The position numbers and the translations under genes were made by a program. Shown here one piece after another: positions 9,084-16,682 of a stretch of DNA of 64,000 bases. The notes below the pieces were generated by a model, which was given only the letters and a program-made list of their open reading frames with translations, searched no databases and had not been told where the DNA came from. The DNA comes from Thiomicrorhabdus sp965602805 (lineage in GTDB: Bacteria; Pseudomonadota; Gammaproteobacteria; Thiomicrospirales; Thiomicrospiraceae). The stretch covers positions 62,001 to 126,000 of the forward strand of contig CBFCZK010000004.1 of the NCBI GenBank assembly GCA_965602805.1, written 5' to 3'. Position 1 is the first letter of the stretch. Every line of letters begins with the position of its first letter.

Positions 9084-9120
9084 CGCATCATCGGGTTGTT
9101 AGTGGTTTGATGCGCTGTTT
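9084..9120 (+). terminator. Putative terminator after vsr
   Basis: Seven-bp stem CGCATCA (84-90) with TGATGCG (108-114), followed by the T-rich CTGTTTTGTT. The long loop makes it a moderate candidate. Confidence 0.45.
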
Positions 9121-9358
9121 TGTTGGATATTGTTATCGATTAACTGTTTGTATTGTTTTGCTCATAGTAAAGAAATTAAACCTAGTGGTAATATGACCTG
9201 CTATCTTCACGTCTTAAGACCGATCCGGGATGGCCATCTGCAATTCTTAAAAGTACGCGGATCAAAGGCCGTTTATAGGTGGGAGACTAGAATATTACGA
9301 ATGAGAGGGAAGGTGGCTGAGTTTAGTCGTTATGTGTTTTCGGGAGTCAGGTGTAATT

Positions 9359-10027
9359 ATGGAAAATATGCATCATAAATCTACTGTAATTGATAATGTG
9401 TGGTTGTACTCTAGGTATTTTGGAAATCAACTCGCATACTTAAAAGAGATAGAAGAAAATGGTAGCGCCTCACTCGTTTATTTATTGAATCTACTGGAAA
9501 ATGTCATCAAATCTTATGTTGATGATTATGAATCTAATTTTCAAAGTGTCGTCAAAGAAACATTCAAAAGAGGTTTATTAACTCAAATTGAATATGAATT
9601 CCTTAATAACAAAGTTAATGGCATTCGAAAATTAAGAAATGCATTTGCTCATGCAAATTTGTCTCAATTTAGTTTTCAGTTTGAAAATAATCCGATTATT
9701 TACCCTTTAACCGAAAATGAAAATTGCCAAATTTTGTTCTCAAAAATATCTGATATCATTTTCAATATTATTCTAAAAATAGCTATCGTCCCTTTAAATG
9801 TAGATCTATCTGTAAATACAGATGTCGCTATAAAAAACTTAAAGTACAAAATTGTTACTCTCACGCCAGAAGATATCTTGCTAGATAAGGGGATAGATCC
9901 CGTCACACTTCACGGTTGGGGAACTTTAACGGATTCAGAAAAATACAGGCATGCTGAAAATGCGTCAAACGTAAATGTACTTGCTCATATATTTTCAGCT
10001 ATAGCTAATGAGCAAAAAAACACATAA
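9359..10027 (+). CDS. HEPN-like protein, integron cassette gene
   Basis: 222 aa from ATG 9359, preceded by a GGAGTCAGG region. The N-terminal half is helical and carries RNAFAH at 93-98, which fits the R-x4-H catalytic motif of HEPN ribonucleases. Many such proteins are RNA-cutting toxins or defence effectors. No antitoxin is evident beside it. The stop codon lies within the start of a clear attC site (10023-10121), the hallmark of an integron gene cassette. The RNase role is inferred from one motif. Confidence 0.6.
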   Translation: MENMHHKSTVIDNVWLYSRYFGNQLAYLKEIEENGSASLVYLLNLLENVIKSYVDDYESNFQSVVKETFKRGLLTQIEYEFLNNKVNGIRKLRNAFAHANLSQFSFQFENNPIIYPLTENENCQILFSKISDIIFNIILKIAIVPLNVDLSVNTDVAIKNLKYKIVTLTPEDILLDKGIDPVTLHGWGTLTDSEKYRHAENASNVNVLAHIFSAIANEQKNT

Positions 10028-10121
10028 CAAGCCAATCAAGCGGGACTGCTAACAGTTTGCTCGGTTTCGCTTCGCTACACATTTTAGCAAACTATTATCA
10101 GCCCCTTATTGGGGCGTTAGC
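10023..10121 (+). repeat. attC recombination site 1 of the cassette run
   Basis: It begins ATAACAAGCCAATCAAG (R''/L'' end) and finishes GGGGCGTTAG (R' end). An internal inverted repeat AGTTTGCT/AGCAAACT gives the folded single-strand form recognised by integron integrases. The position straddling the stop of the upstream gene is typical. Confidence 0.85.
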
Positions 10122-10183
10122 TTACAAAAGAAGATCACAGGATGGCAACAGATTAACAAAAATTGGGCGACTTAGGTGAGAAA

Positions 10184-10588
10184 ATGGTGGTAAAAAACTG
10201 TAATTGTCTAAAGTGCAAGAAAAAAAAGACTCTTAAACTTCTCCCTAAAAATTTTAAGTGTGCGGATGTTGTTTGCGATTTTTGTGGCTATTTAGGTCAA
10301 GTAAAATCAAAAAACGTTAAAAACATTAATTCAATACCAAATAAAATACTTGGAGCGGCTTGGGAGCCGCAACAAGAAAGAATGAATGCAGGAATATATT
10401 TTCCACTGTTTATAGTTTTGTTCAGCGGAAAAGAGTTTTCAATATTTTACTTATCAGCAGACCTTCAGGTTCCAAGTATGTTTGTGGCCAGAACACCTCT
10501 TTCCTCTGAGGCCAAGCGTGCTGGTTGGCAAGGTTTTTACTACGATATGCAGAAAATTCCTGAAGGTGCTGTAGTAAAGTTAGTCTAA
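10184..10588 (+). CDS. DpnI-like nuclease-fold protein, integron cassette gene
   Basis: 134 aa from ATG 10184, with AGGTGAG just upstream; a TTG 21 nt earlier is also in frame. A Cys-rich N-terminus (NCNCLKCKKKK, later CDFCG) looks like a zinc ribbon. VCDFCGYLGQVKSK then gives a D...QxK arrangement like the nuclease core of DpnI-type PD-(D/E)XK proteins. The conserved-looking ILGAAWEPQQERMNAGIYFPLF follows. The gene is flanked by attC sites on both sides (10023-10121 and 10597-10655). Nuclease function is inferred. Confidence 0.55.
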   Translation: MVVKNCNCLKCKKKKTLKLLPKNFKCADVVCDFCGYLGQVKSKNVKNINSIPNKILGAAWEPQQERMNAGIYFPLFIVLFSGKEFSIFYLSADLQVPSMFVARTPLSSEAKRAGWQGFYYDMQKIPEGAVVKLV

Positions 10589-10596
10589 GTAGACAA

Positions 10597-10655
10597 GCTA
10601 ACAAGTCGCTCAAGCGGACGGTGCTACGCGCAGCACCTTAGTTTGGTCGTTAGGT
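10597..10655 (+). repeat. attC recombination site 2
   Basis: A compact 59-bp site: GCTAACAAGTCGCTCAAG at the start, GGTCGTTAGG at the end, and a perfect central stem GGTGCT/AGCACC. It starts 8 nt after the stop of the upstream gene. Confidence 0.9.
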
Positions 10656-10688
10656 ATCAGCATTTGATTTGAGTCAGACGGAGATAAT

Positions 10689-11258
10689 ATGAGTGATTGG
10701 GATTTTCTGCATGATATGCATAATGACGGTTATAGCCCCGAGCAAATAGCAGATGCTGCTGCTTGTGGGTATAACCCAGATGAAATTGATGCATCTGCTT
10801 GGGGGTATTCCCCTGATGAGTGGCAGCCCATAGATGAAAATGAGCTGCTGACAGAGGTTTCAAGGGTAAATCCTGAGCTGGTGATGATTTTTGAGAGTTT
10901 GGTCGACAATGCAAAGTCTTTTTACACACTAACAGACCGTTACCTGCAAATTTGGGGGGAATTAGGAGAGTTATTCGGTGAAATCCATTATGGTATAAAA
11001 CGCCATAAGCCTCACACAAAAGGTTCTGATGGCAAACTTGGTAATGATTTCATTGAAATAAAAACCATTTCTCCAGAAAAAGGGCTAGAGAAAGTAAAAG
11101 TTAAACGTGCTGGCAACTTTAATAAGTTATTAATAGTCAAAATCAACGAAGACTTTTCTTTTGAAAGCCAACTAATTGCAAGAAAAAATCTACCAAAAGG
11201 TGATGGCGTACATGTACGTGCATCGTGGAAAAAGAAGAAGGTTACTAAGAATGCCTAA
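10689..11258 (+). CDS. DUF6998-like nuclease-fold protein, integron cassette gene
   Basis: 189 aa. The N-terminus holds three similar short segments (DGYSPEQIADAAACGYNPDEI, then WGYSPDEW), like a small repeated helical motif. The C-terminal half has GELFGEIHYGIKRHKPHTKGS followed by LGNDFIEIKTISPEK, a D-x-EIK arrangement as in PD-(D/E)XK nucleases, and KRAGNFNKLLIVKI. This is the DUF6998 pattern. It sits between two attC sites. Activity is unknown; a nuclease or DNA-modification role is inferred. Confidence 0.6.
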   Translation: MSDWDFLHDMHNDGYSPEQIADAAACGYNPDEIDASAWGYSPDEWQPIDENELLTEVSRVNPELVMIFESLVDNAKSFYTLTDRYLQIWGELGELFGEIHYGIKRHKPHTKGSDGKLGNDFIEIKTISPEKGLEKVKVKRAGNFNKLLIVKINEDFSFESQLIARKNLPKGDGVHVRASWKKKKVTKNA

Positions 11259-11312
11259 CAAAACACTCAAGCCGACTTCGCTAACGCGCAGCCACTTAGC
11301 TTAAACGTTAGC
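11253..11312 (+). repeat. attC recombination site 3
   Basis: A 60-bp site from GCCTAACAAAACACTCAAG to AACGTTAGC, overlapping the stop of the upstream gene. Its ends match sites 1 and 2, while the centre differs, as expected for attC sites. Confidence 0.85.
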
Positions 11313-11352
11313 AATTATACAATTGCACCTCTAAAATTATCTGAGAGCAAAA

Positions 11353-11979
11353 ATGACAACAGAAAAAACTAATAATGGTGAAAAGGATTCAGATGAGCCA
11401 CTGAAGGATTTGGCTAGCATTCTTAGTAAAGAAGTGTCCTCTTTAAAAAATAATGACCATGTGGTTGAAATTCTTTCTCAGCAACTAGGGCATGAGAAAG
11501 CTTCGCAAATTGTTGATGAAATATCTAAGTCAAATAAAAGATATTACCTCGGCATGTTCTTTTTTGTGTTGATTAATCTTTCATTGATGACTGCGTTAGT
11601 TATGATTTTAAAAAATGCTATACCCATGTCAGAGATAATATTCTATTCTTGGTGGCTTTTATTAATTGGCTTTATATCGATGGCAATTGCTGGCAAGACT
11701 ATGGATTCATTAAGTACGGTCATCAGTAAGTATGGATTATTTTTCCTCTATATTGGTGGAGGTAGTGCTTTGTTATTGGCAGGTTTTCTGTTTCTGCAAG
11801 GAGATTGGAGTCATATTGAATTAAATCGTTCACCTGGGGGTTTGGCTGTAATATTGTTTATGCTAATAAAATTAGTTGTAAATATCGGCCCAAATATTTT
11901 TGGAGTAGTTTTTGGCCTTATAGGCCTGATGCTAATATCAGGTTTTTACGCTGGGGTTAGAAATTTACGAATAAGCTAA
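11353..11979 (+). CDS. Four-TM membrane protein of unknown function, likely cassette gene
   Basis: 208 aa. A soluble N-terminal region (about 1-65) with acidic and helical character is followed by four hydrophobic segments (near 68-92, 95-115, 125-145 and 165-205). I recognise no family. It starts 40 nt after attC site 3, so it is the next cassette. The following attC is degenerate: only a start-like GCTAACAATACTATC at 11975 remains, with no matching end. The cassette may therefore be fixed in place. Confidence 0.55.
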   Translation: MTTEKTNNGEKDSDEPLKDLASILSKEVSSLKNNDHVVEILSQQLGHEKASQIVDEISKSNKRYYLGMFFFVLINLSLMTALVMILKNAIPMSEIIFYSWWLLLIGFISMAIAGKTMDSLSTVISKYGLFFLYIGGGSALLLAGFLFLQGDWSHIELNRSPGGLAVILFMLIKLVVNIGPNIFGVVFGLIGLMLISGFYAGVRNLRIS

Positions 11980-12152
11980 CAATACTATCTCGTCGAACGC
12001 AAAATGCGCTGTTTGATTGTGGCGCTTTCTGCTTGTCACGGTAAAGGGGACGCAAAAGACAATAAAGGCAATGTTTTCAAGGTTCTGTTTTAAAGCCCAA
12101 CCCTGCAGTCGAGAGGGGCGCTGCTATCAGGGGCTTCCAATTGAGCAAAATG

Positions 12153-12212
12153 CATAACAAGTCAATTAACTTTGCGCCTTCGGTGCCGGACGCAACTAGA
12201 GCTGCGCCGTTT
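12153..12212 (+). repeat. Degenerate attC-like site
   Basis: GCATAACAAGTCAATTAAC resembles the R''/L'' end of sites 1-3, and a GC-rich dyad follows (GCGCCTTCGGTGCCGGACGC). The 3' end (GCGCCGTTTACC) departs from GTTAGG. It probably marks the decayed end of the cassette run. Confidence 0.4.
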
Positions 12213-12333
12213 ACCCAGGTATTATGCCAGTCTCTATTTCCTAAATCTAATTTCAGCATCTCTCCAGCTAAGCTCTCTAGTCCTCTCAGTTTCATCATGC
12301 GCCTCAACATCAACTTTAATGATTAAGATCTGA

Positions 12334-12363
12334 GTGTAAATGAAACGACCGTTTTGTTTACAC
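12334..12363. promoter_or_regulatory. Dyad upstream of the resolvase, candidate res subsite
   Basis: GTGTAAA and TTTACAC form the ends of an imperfect 30-bp dyad 90 bp before the resolvase gene. TGTAAATAAA-like half-sites recur at 12406 and 12432. Serine resolvases usually act on such clustered dyads beside their own gene. Confidence 0.35.
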
Positions 12364-12453
12364 CTTTCTGGTAAGTCTTAAAACACCCAAAAACACTTGT
12401 TATTGTGTAAATAAATTACGATAATAATTCTATGTAAATAAAAGGTACGTTTT

Positions 12454-13041
12454 ATGATCATAGGATATGCTCGCGTTAGTACACAAGATCAAAATCTTGA
12501 ACTTCAATTGGATGCACTTGAAAAAGCTGGTTGCGAAGAAACTTTCCATGAAAAGATTACAGGGAAGAGTAAAGAGCGCCCTGAACTCAATCTATGTTTT
12601 AAAACGCTTAGAAAAGGAGATGTGTTAGTTGTCTGGAAACTAGATAGGCTCGCACGTTCACTTAAAGATCTTGTTGAGATTCTTTCTGAACTTGAGGACA
12701 GGGGGGTTGGATTTCGCTCCCTTACAGAATCGATTGATACGACCTCTCCTAGTGGGAAATTAATTTTTCATATCTTCGGGGCTTTGGCAGAGTTCGAGCA
12801 TAGTTTGATACGTGAAAGAACTTTGGCTGGTTTAGCGTCAGCAAGAGCAAGAGGGCGCAAAGGAGGTCGAAAACCAGCATTGTCTAAAGGCGATGTCCAG
12901 AAGGCGGCTGCAATGTTAAAGGATCCCCAAATTACCAAAATGGAAGTGGCAGAACATTTCAAAGTTAGTCGTTTAACACTCAACAATTCTTTAGCTAGAG
13001 AAGGATATGATGGAATGCCTGGAAATTTAAATTATCAGTGA
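12454..13041 (+). CDS. Serine resolvase/invertase family recombinase
   Basis: 195 aa, the usual size for Tn3-type resolvases and DNA invertases. The N-terminal catalytic domain has YARVSTQDQN with the nucleophile Ser9 and Arg7, then VVWKLDRLARS and AEFEHSLIRERT. A Gly/Arg-rich arm (RARGRKGGRKPAL) leads into a C-terminal helix-turn-helix (MEVAEHFKVSRLTLNNSL). It makes double-strand cuts with a phosphoserine link to resolve cointegrates or invert segments. No transposase lies next to it, so it may be a stray from a transposon or plasmid. Confidence 0.92.
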   Translation: MIIGYARVSTQDQNLELQLDALEKAGCEETFHEKITGKSKERPELNLCFKTLRKGDVLVVWKLDRLARSLKDLVEILSELEDRGVGFRSLTESIDTTSPSGKLIFHIFGALAEFEHSLIRERTLAGLASARARGRKGGRKPALSKGDVQKAAAMLKDPQITKMEVAEHFKVSRLTLNNSLAREGYDGMPGNLNYQ

Positions 13042-13143
13042 GGGCGAACTTTATTCTTTATAGGTTAAAATGCGTAAATAAGCTTTGATTTCAAGAGTTT
13101 TAGATTACCGTCAAAAAGAAATACCTTATTAAAAAGGACAAGC

Positions 13144-13821
13144 ATGTCAGAAGTAGAAGAACAAATTAAAGCAGTTGATAAATTACTTAAAGAGCCTGTT
13201 TTTTTGGGGCACGATACCAATACAAAACTTATTCGTGCCCATCTTTTTCTTGTAAGTGCTTTAGTCTTAATTTATGTCAATTTTGATTTAAAAATAAGTG
13301 ACGGATTCTCTTTTCTTGGTTTTAAATTTGAGAATCTTCAAGACATAGACTTTCAACACATATTGTTGATTTTGCTACTTTATTTAAGCTTTCATTTTAT
13401 TTGGCTTTCTTGGAATACTTTTAGTGAATGGCGATTGCGTATTACTGGAACTAAGGTTTCATTTATTACAGGTTCTTCTCTTGAAAGTGAAATGACTGAT
13501 AATCCTTCAGACCCTAGGCAGTCAACACTTCATAACTATTATGCAACCTCAATGAAAAAGCATATTCCTCGATTAGATTCATTAATTAATGAAATTAATG
13601 AAATTGATAAGCCAGATAAAAAAGATAGTCGTATTGGTGAAATTCAAAGTTTAATTAAAGAAATTCAAAAATCTAATTTGAGAGTAGAAGCTTCTGTTAA
13701 ACGGTTCGACAATTGGACAAAGTATTTTCATAAAAGTCAAAATTATGAATGGTTGATAATAGAGTTTTTGCTACCTTTGATTTTGGCTTTCATTGCAGTT
13801 GTTTCTATATACAAAAGTTGA
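13144..13821 (+). CDS. Membrane protein of unknown function next to CBASS genes
   Basis: 225 aa with a good AAGGA ribosome-binding site. Predicted membrane segments lie at about 32-50, 74-95 and 203-221, with a charged coiled-coil-like region (about 135-190, rich in EINEIDK and IQSLIKEIQK) between the second and third. I recognise no family. It is on the same strand, 148 nt upstream of the CD-NTase gene, and the gap holds a 26-bp palindrome. It could be an extra component of the defence locus or an unrelated neighbour. Confidence 0.6.
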   Translation: MSEVEEQIKAVDKLLKEPVFLGHDTNTKLIRAHLFLVSALVLIYVNFDLKISDGFSFLGFKFENLQDIDFQHILLILLLYLSFHFIWLSWNTFSEWRLRITGTKVSFITGSSLESEMTDNPSDPRQSTLHNYYATSMKKHIPRLDSLINEINEIDKPDKKDSRIGEIQSLIKEIQKSNLRVEASVKRFDNWTKYFHKSQNYEWLIIEFLLPLILAFIAVVSIYKS

Positions 13822-13868
13822 ATAAAGTGGATGCTACTATTTTTAATTTCCTAACCGAAATCGACCAA

Positions 13869-13894
13869 AAAATTGACCAGGCCTGGTCAATTTT
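13869..13894. repeat. 26-bp perfect palindrome with core ACCAGGCCTGGT
   Basis: The two 13-nt halves are fully complementary, centred between 13881 and 13882. It is the longest member of a dispersed palindrome family in this window and lies in the gap before the CD-NTase gene. Transcribed, it would form a terminator-like hairpin ending in four U; as DNA it could be an operator. Confidence 0.8.
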
Positions 13895-13969
13895 AGAACA
13901 AACCAAAGTCTTTAAAAAGGCTTATTACAGAAGATGTTTATTTAAAACACAAGTCAAAAGGAATAAGTT

Positions 13970-14848
13970 GTGTCGATTAGTGAAAAGTTTTCAATTTTTT
14001 GTAAAAACCTAAGAATGAGTGATGTAGTTCTTAGAAATGTCAGAGCCCGAACGAAGAACATTACTAGAAGAATAAATTCGGATATTAGATGTTTAAACTC
14101 TGATACAAGATATTCCATGTTTGTGGGCTCATATGGGAGAGGTACAGCAATTCATACTAGTGATATTGACCTTGTTATTGAATTACCTTACTTGCTATAT
14201 ACAAAATATAATTCATATAGTGGAAATGGTCAGTCTGCACTCTTGCAAGAAGTAAGAAACACTATTCATAAAACGTATTCTACAACTCATATTAGTGGTG
14301 ATGGTCAGGTTGTAAAATTGAACTTCACTGATGGGGTTTGCTTCGAGATAGTACCCGTTTTTATAAATAAGGATGCTTCAAGTTTTACATACCCTGATAC
14401 CAATAATGGGGGAAGCTGGAAAATTACCAAACCAAGAGAAGAAATAGCTGAAATAAATAAAAAAAACAACGAATTTAACAGTAACTTAAAACACCTATCT
14501 AGAATGGCAAGGGCTTGGAAAGAAAAGTGGAATGTTCCAATTAATGGACTGCTAATAGATACACTGGCTTATAATTTTTTGCTTACCTGGGAATATAGTG
14601 ACAATGGCTTTATTTTTTATGATTGGATGACAAGGGATTTTTTTGCTTTTTTACAAAAGCAAAATTCCAATCAAAGTTATTGGCTTGCCCCAGGGAGTAA
14701 TCAGAAGGTTTTTAGAAAGGGAGTTTTTGAGAATAAAGCATCACGTTGTTTTGAACTCTCCAAGCAGGCGATTGAGTGTGAAGAAAGCAATATGCCGTAT
14801 TCGGCAAATCAGAAATGGAAAGAAATTTATGGAACAAGGTTTGGTTAA
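13970..14848 (+). CDS. CD-NTase (SMODS-type cyclic oligonucleotide synthase)
   Basis: 292 aa from GTG 13970, which has AAGGA 8 nt upstream. The nucleotidyltransferase core reads GSYGRGTAIHTSDIDLVIEL: Gly53-Ser54, with metal-binding Asp65 and Asp67. The likely third acid is Glu126 in CFEIVPVF. These enzymes make cyclic di- or trinucleotides on phage infection in CBASS. The gene overlaps the SLATT effector gene by 20 nt. No Cap2/Cap3 or HORMA/TRIP13 genes are present, so this is a minimal two-gene type I layout. The nucleotide product cannot be told from sequence. Confidence 0.88.
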   Translation: MSISEKFSIFCKNLRMSDVVLRNVRARTKNITRRINSDIRCLNSDTRYSMFVGSYGRGTAIHTSDIDLVIELPYLLYTKYNSYSGNGQSALLQEVRNTIHKTYSTTHISGDGQVVKLNFTDGVCFEIVPVFINKDASSFTYPDTNNGGSWKITKPREEIAEINKKNNEFNSNLKHLSRMARAWKEKWNVPINGLLIDTLAYNFLLTWEYSDNGFIFYDWMTRDFFAFLQKQNSNQSYWLAPGSNQKVFRKGVFENKASRCFELSKQAIECEESNMPYSANQKWKEIYGTRFG

Positions 14849-15392
14849 TCAGCCATTAGAGCAGCAGATTAGAGAATGTTATGGAAGAGTTGTTTGGGCG
14901 CATAAGGTTCATGAAAAGTGTGCTGATTTGTTAAACAAAAAACTAGATCGTATCAAATTTTGGCAAATCATTCTGTCCGCTATAATTACCACCGGCATTC
15001 TCATTTCTGTTTTTGGAGATTCTGTAGAGGTTGGAATAGCGGCCGCTCTCATCTCTTTTGCTCTTACAGTGCTTAACACCTATGTGAAGCAATATAATTT
15101 AGGAGAAACTGCACAGAAGCACTCAGATGCAGCAATATCTATTTGGAGTATTAGGGAGTCTTATTTATCGCTGTTAACTGACATTAATTCAGGCGAAATT
15201 AGTCAAGTTGACGCTAGAAAATTACGTGACTCTCTACAAACAAAGTTAGAAGATATTTACCGAGGCTCGCCTAGAACAAATGATAAAGCATATAAAGAGA
15301 CATCAAAGGCTCTAAATAAACTTGATGAAATGACTTTTAGTGATGAGGAAATTGATAAGTTCCTCCCATCAGGATTGAGAAGAAGTAAATAA
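14829..15392 (+). CDS. SLATT-domain membrane effector of CBASS
   Basis: 187 aa from ATG 14829, inside the end of the CD-NTase frame; an open reading frame extends further up but is out of context. Two adjacent membrane segments (about 44-62 and 66-84, with FGDSVEVG between) are followed by a long charged helical region (KDEM, KALNKLDEMTFSDEEI). This is the SLATT layout. SLATT proteins are predicted pore formers triggered by the cyclic nucleotide from the partner enzyme, leading to abortive infection. Coupled translation supports the pairing. Confidence 0.8.
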   Translation: MEQGLVNQPLEQQIRECYGRVVWAHKVHEKCADLLNKKLDRIKFWQIILSAIITTGILISVFGDSVEVGIAAALISFALTVLNTYVKQYNLGETAQKHSDAAISIWSIRESYLSLLTDINSGEISQVDARKLRDSLQTKLEDIYRGSPRTNDKAYKETSKALNKLDEMTFSDEEIDKFLPSGLRRSK

Positions 15393-15779
15393 GTGGCAAC
15401 TCAATCCGAACAAACCCTCGAAATTAATCTAGTCCAACAGTTAGCCAATCAAGGCTATGATTCTGTTGTGATTGAAAATGAAGCCGACCTGTTAGCCAAT
15501 CTTAAACGCTAGTTAGAAAAACACAATATAACTGTTTTTTCGGATAGCGAATTTGGGAAAATCCTTAACCACCTCAATAAAGGTAATGTATTCGAACGAG
15601 CGCAGACGTTACGCGATAAGGTCAAAAAACTTATTTAAAGCTACTTGTTTACTGAGAAACGGCCTTATCTTGATGACGTTGTTGATACTATGAAGACTAA
15701 ACCGTAAGAATATTTCTCAGCGAGTGCTAGACAAAATTCTGGATTACATAAGACGTTTGTAGATGAGGCTCCTGAATGA
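15393..15779 (+). pseudogene. hsdR: hsdR relic (type I restriction subunit N-terminal fragment)
   Basis: The frame from GTG 15393, directly after the SLATT stop, reads EQTLEINLVQQLANQGYDSV, ADLLANLK, then TAG (15510-15512), then KILNHLNKGNVFERAQTLRD and further stops. This is the N-terminal signature of HsdR-type restriction subunits. Three in-frame stops and the loss of nearly all of the roughly 1000-aa protein show decay. CBASS genes touching an hsdR start suggests the pair once lay inside a type I restriction operon. Confidence 0.8.
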
Positions 15780-15819
15780 TTTGTAAAAGCCCAATTCAGG
15801 GCTTCTACAGTTTTTGTTA

Positions 15820-16311
15820 TTAGTGGCGAGTTTTATCTGTTCCAACTATTTCTTTTGCGTTGTCTAAAAAGTCACTATCAGGGTTTATATGCAACAACTT
15901 CTTTGGATCAAAGATATCCAGAATCGTTGGTTTTGTGTATTCAAATCCAGATAGTTTCTTGATGTATTTAAACTTAGCGAAAGTTGTGTAATGCCGGTAT
16001 AAATCAAGGTTGACGACTAATTCTTCGACAGGAATTTCAACACCTCTATTCCGCTTTGGATTTTGCTGAAGAAGTTGCTCACCTTTTATAATGGATATTA
16101 TGAAGATTAATATTTCAAAAACTTTGTCATTTGGATTTTCTTCTTCAAAATATAGATCAAAGCATAGACTTACTTGAGTAAGAAGCGAGGAGGATAAGTT
16201 GTGAGGCAGTATAGCTTCGGGACCATTTTTCTTTATATGGGTGATTAGATTTCGCTTAAGTTCTTCAGTAAATTTTCTAATTTTTGTTGGGGAGTTTAAA
16301 TTGTTTTTCAT
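15820..16311 (-). CDS. Hypothetical protein, third gene of the recombinase operon
   Basis: 163 aa, not recognised. It is soluble and mixed helical with basic N-terminal and Asp-rich C-terminal parts (YTKPTILDIFDPKKLLHINPDSD). It follows the 112-aa gene by 32 nt on the same strand. The three genes at 17617-15820 therefore read as one operon led by a tyrosine recombinase. A recombination accessory role is inferred from position only. Confidence 0.6.
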   Translation of the reverse strand: MKNNLNSPTKIRKFTEELKRNLITHIKKNGPEAILPHNLSSSLLTQVSLCFDLYFEEENPNDKVFEILIFIISIIKGEQLLQQNPKRNRGVEIPVEELVVNLDLYRHYTTFAKFKYIKKLSGFEYTKPTILDIFDPKKLLHINPDSDFLDNAKEIVGTDKTRH

Positions 16312-16343
16312 TTGTGATGTCCTTTTAGAATTTTTAAAAAATG

Positions 16344-16682
16344 TTATTTGAATTTGTTGCTTAGTAGTGGTTTTCGACCCCCATTTATGTTGGGTTTTTT
16401 GTGCTTAGGATTGGGTAAATATGGTTCCCAGCTATGCCACTTACCGAGGCAAGAGGCTATCACTCTTATGGTTAACCAGTAGTCGTATAGAGTTGAAATG
16501 GTTAATTCTCTTTTTAGAGCGTCTACGGTCCATTGAAAATGCTTTACTCGCCATTTATATGGGGAGTTGATAGAAAACTGCTCATCAATCATATCGGCGA
16601 GTCTTTCACCTCTCTGGATGTGTTTCTGTATTGATATAGTGGATCCTGGTGTACTTTTTTTTAGTAGTAATGCAATGCTCAT
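16344..16682 (-). CDS. Small protein coupled to a tyrosine recombinase
   Basis: 112 aa, starting in an ATGA overlap with the end of the recombinase gene (16679-16682), so it is translationally coupled. It is basic and helical, ending in PNPKHKKPNINGGRKPLL. I do not recognise a family. The tight coupling suggests a recombination directionality or DNA-binding partner, but no HTH is obvious. Confidence 0.65.
   Translation of the reverse strand: MSIALLLKKSTPGSTISIQKHIQRGERLADMIDEQFSINSPYKWRVKHFQWTVDALKRELTISTLYDYWLTIRVIASCLGKWHSWEPYLPNPKHKKPNINGGRKPLLSNKFK

Noticed and set aside
9130..9378. 82-codon ORF before the HEPN-like gene
   Set aside because: No ribosome-binding site, and it overlaps the better-supported start at 9359.
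11975..12040. Fourth complete attC site
   Set aside because: Only the GCTAACAA-type start is present. No GTTAGG-type end or pairing arm was found, so it is described only as a remnant.
12454..13041. Integron integrase for the cassette run
   Set aside because: The protein is a serine recombinase (ARVST motif, HTH tail), not a tyrosine recombinase with the IntI patch.
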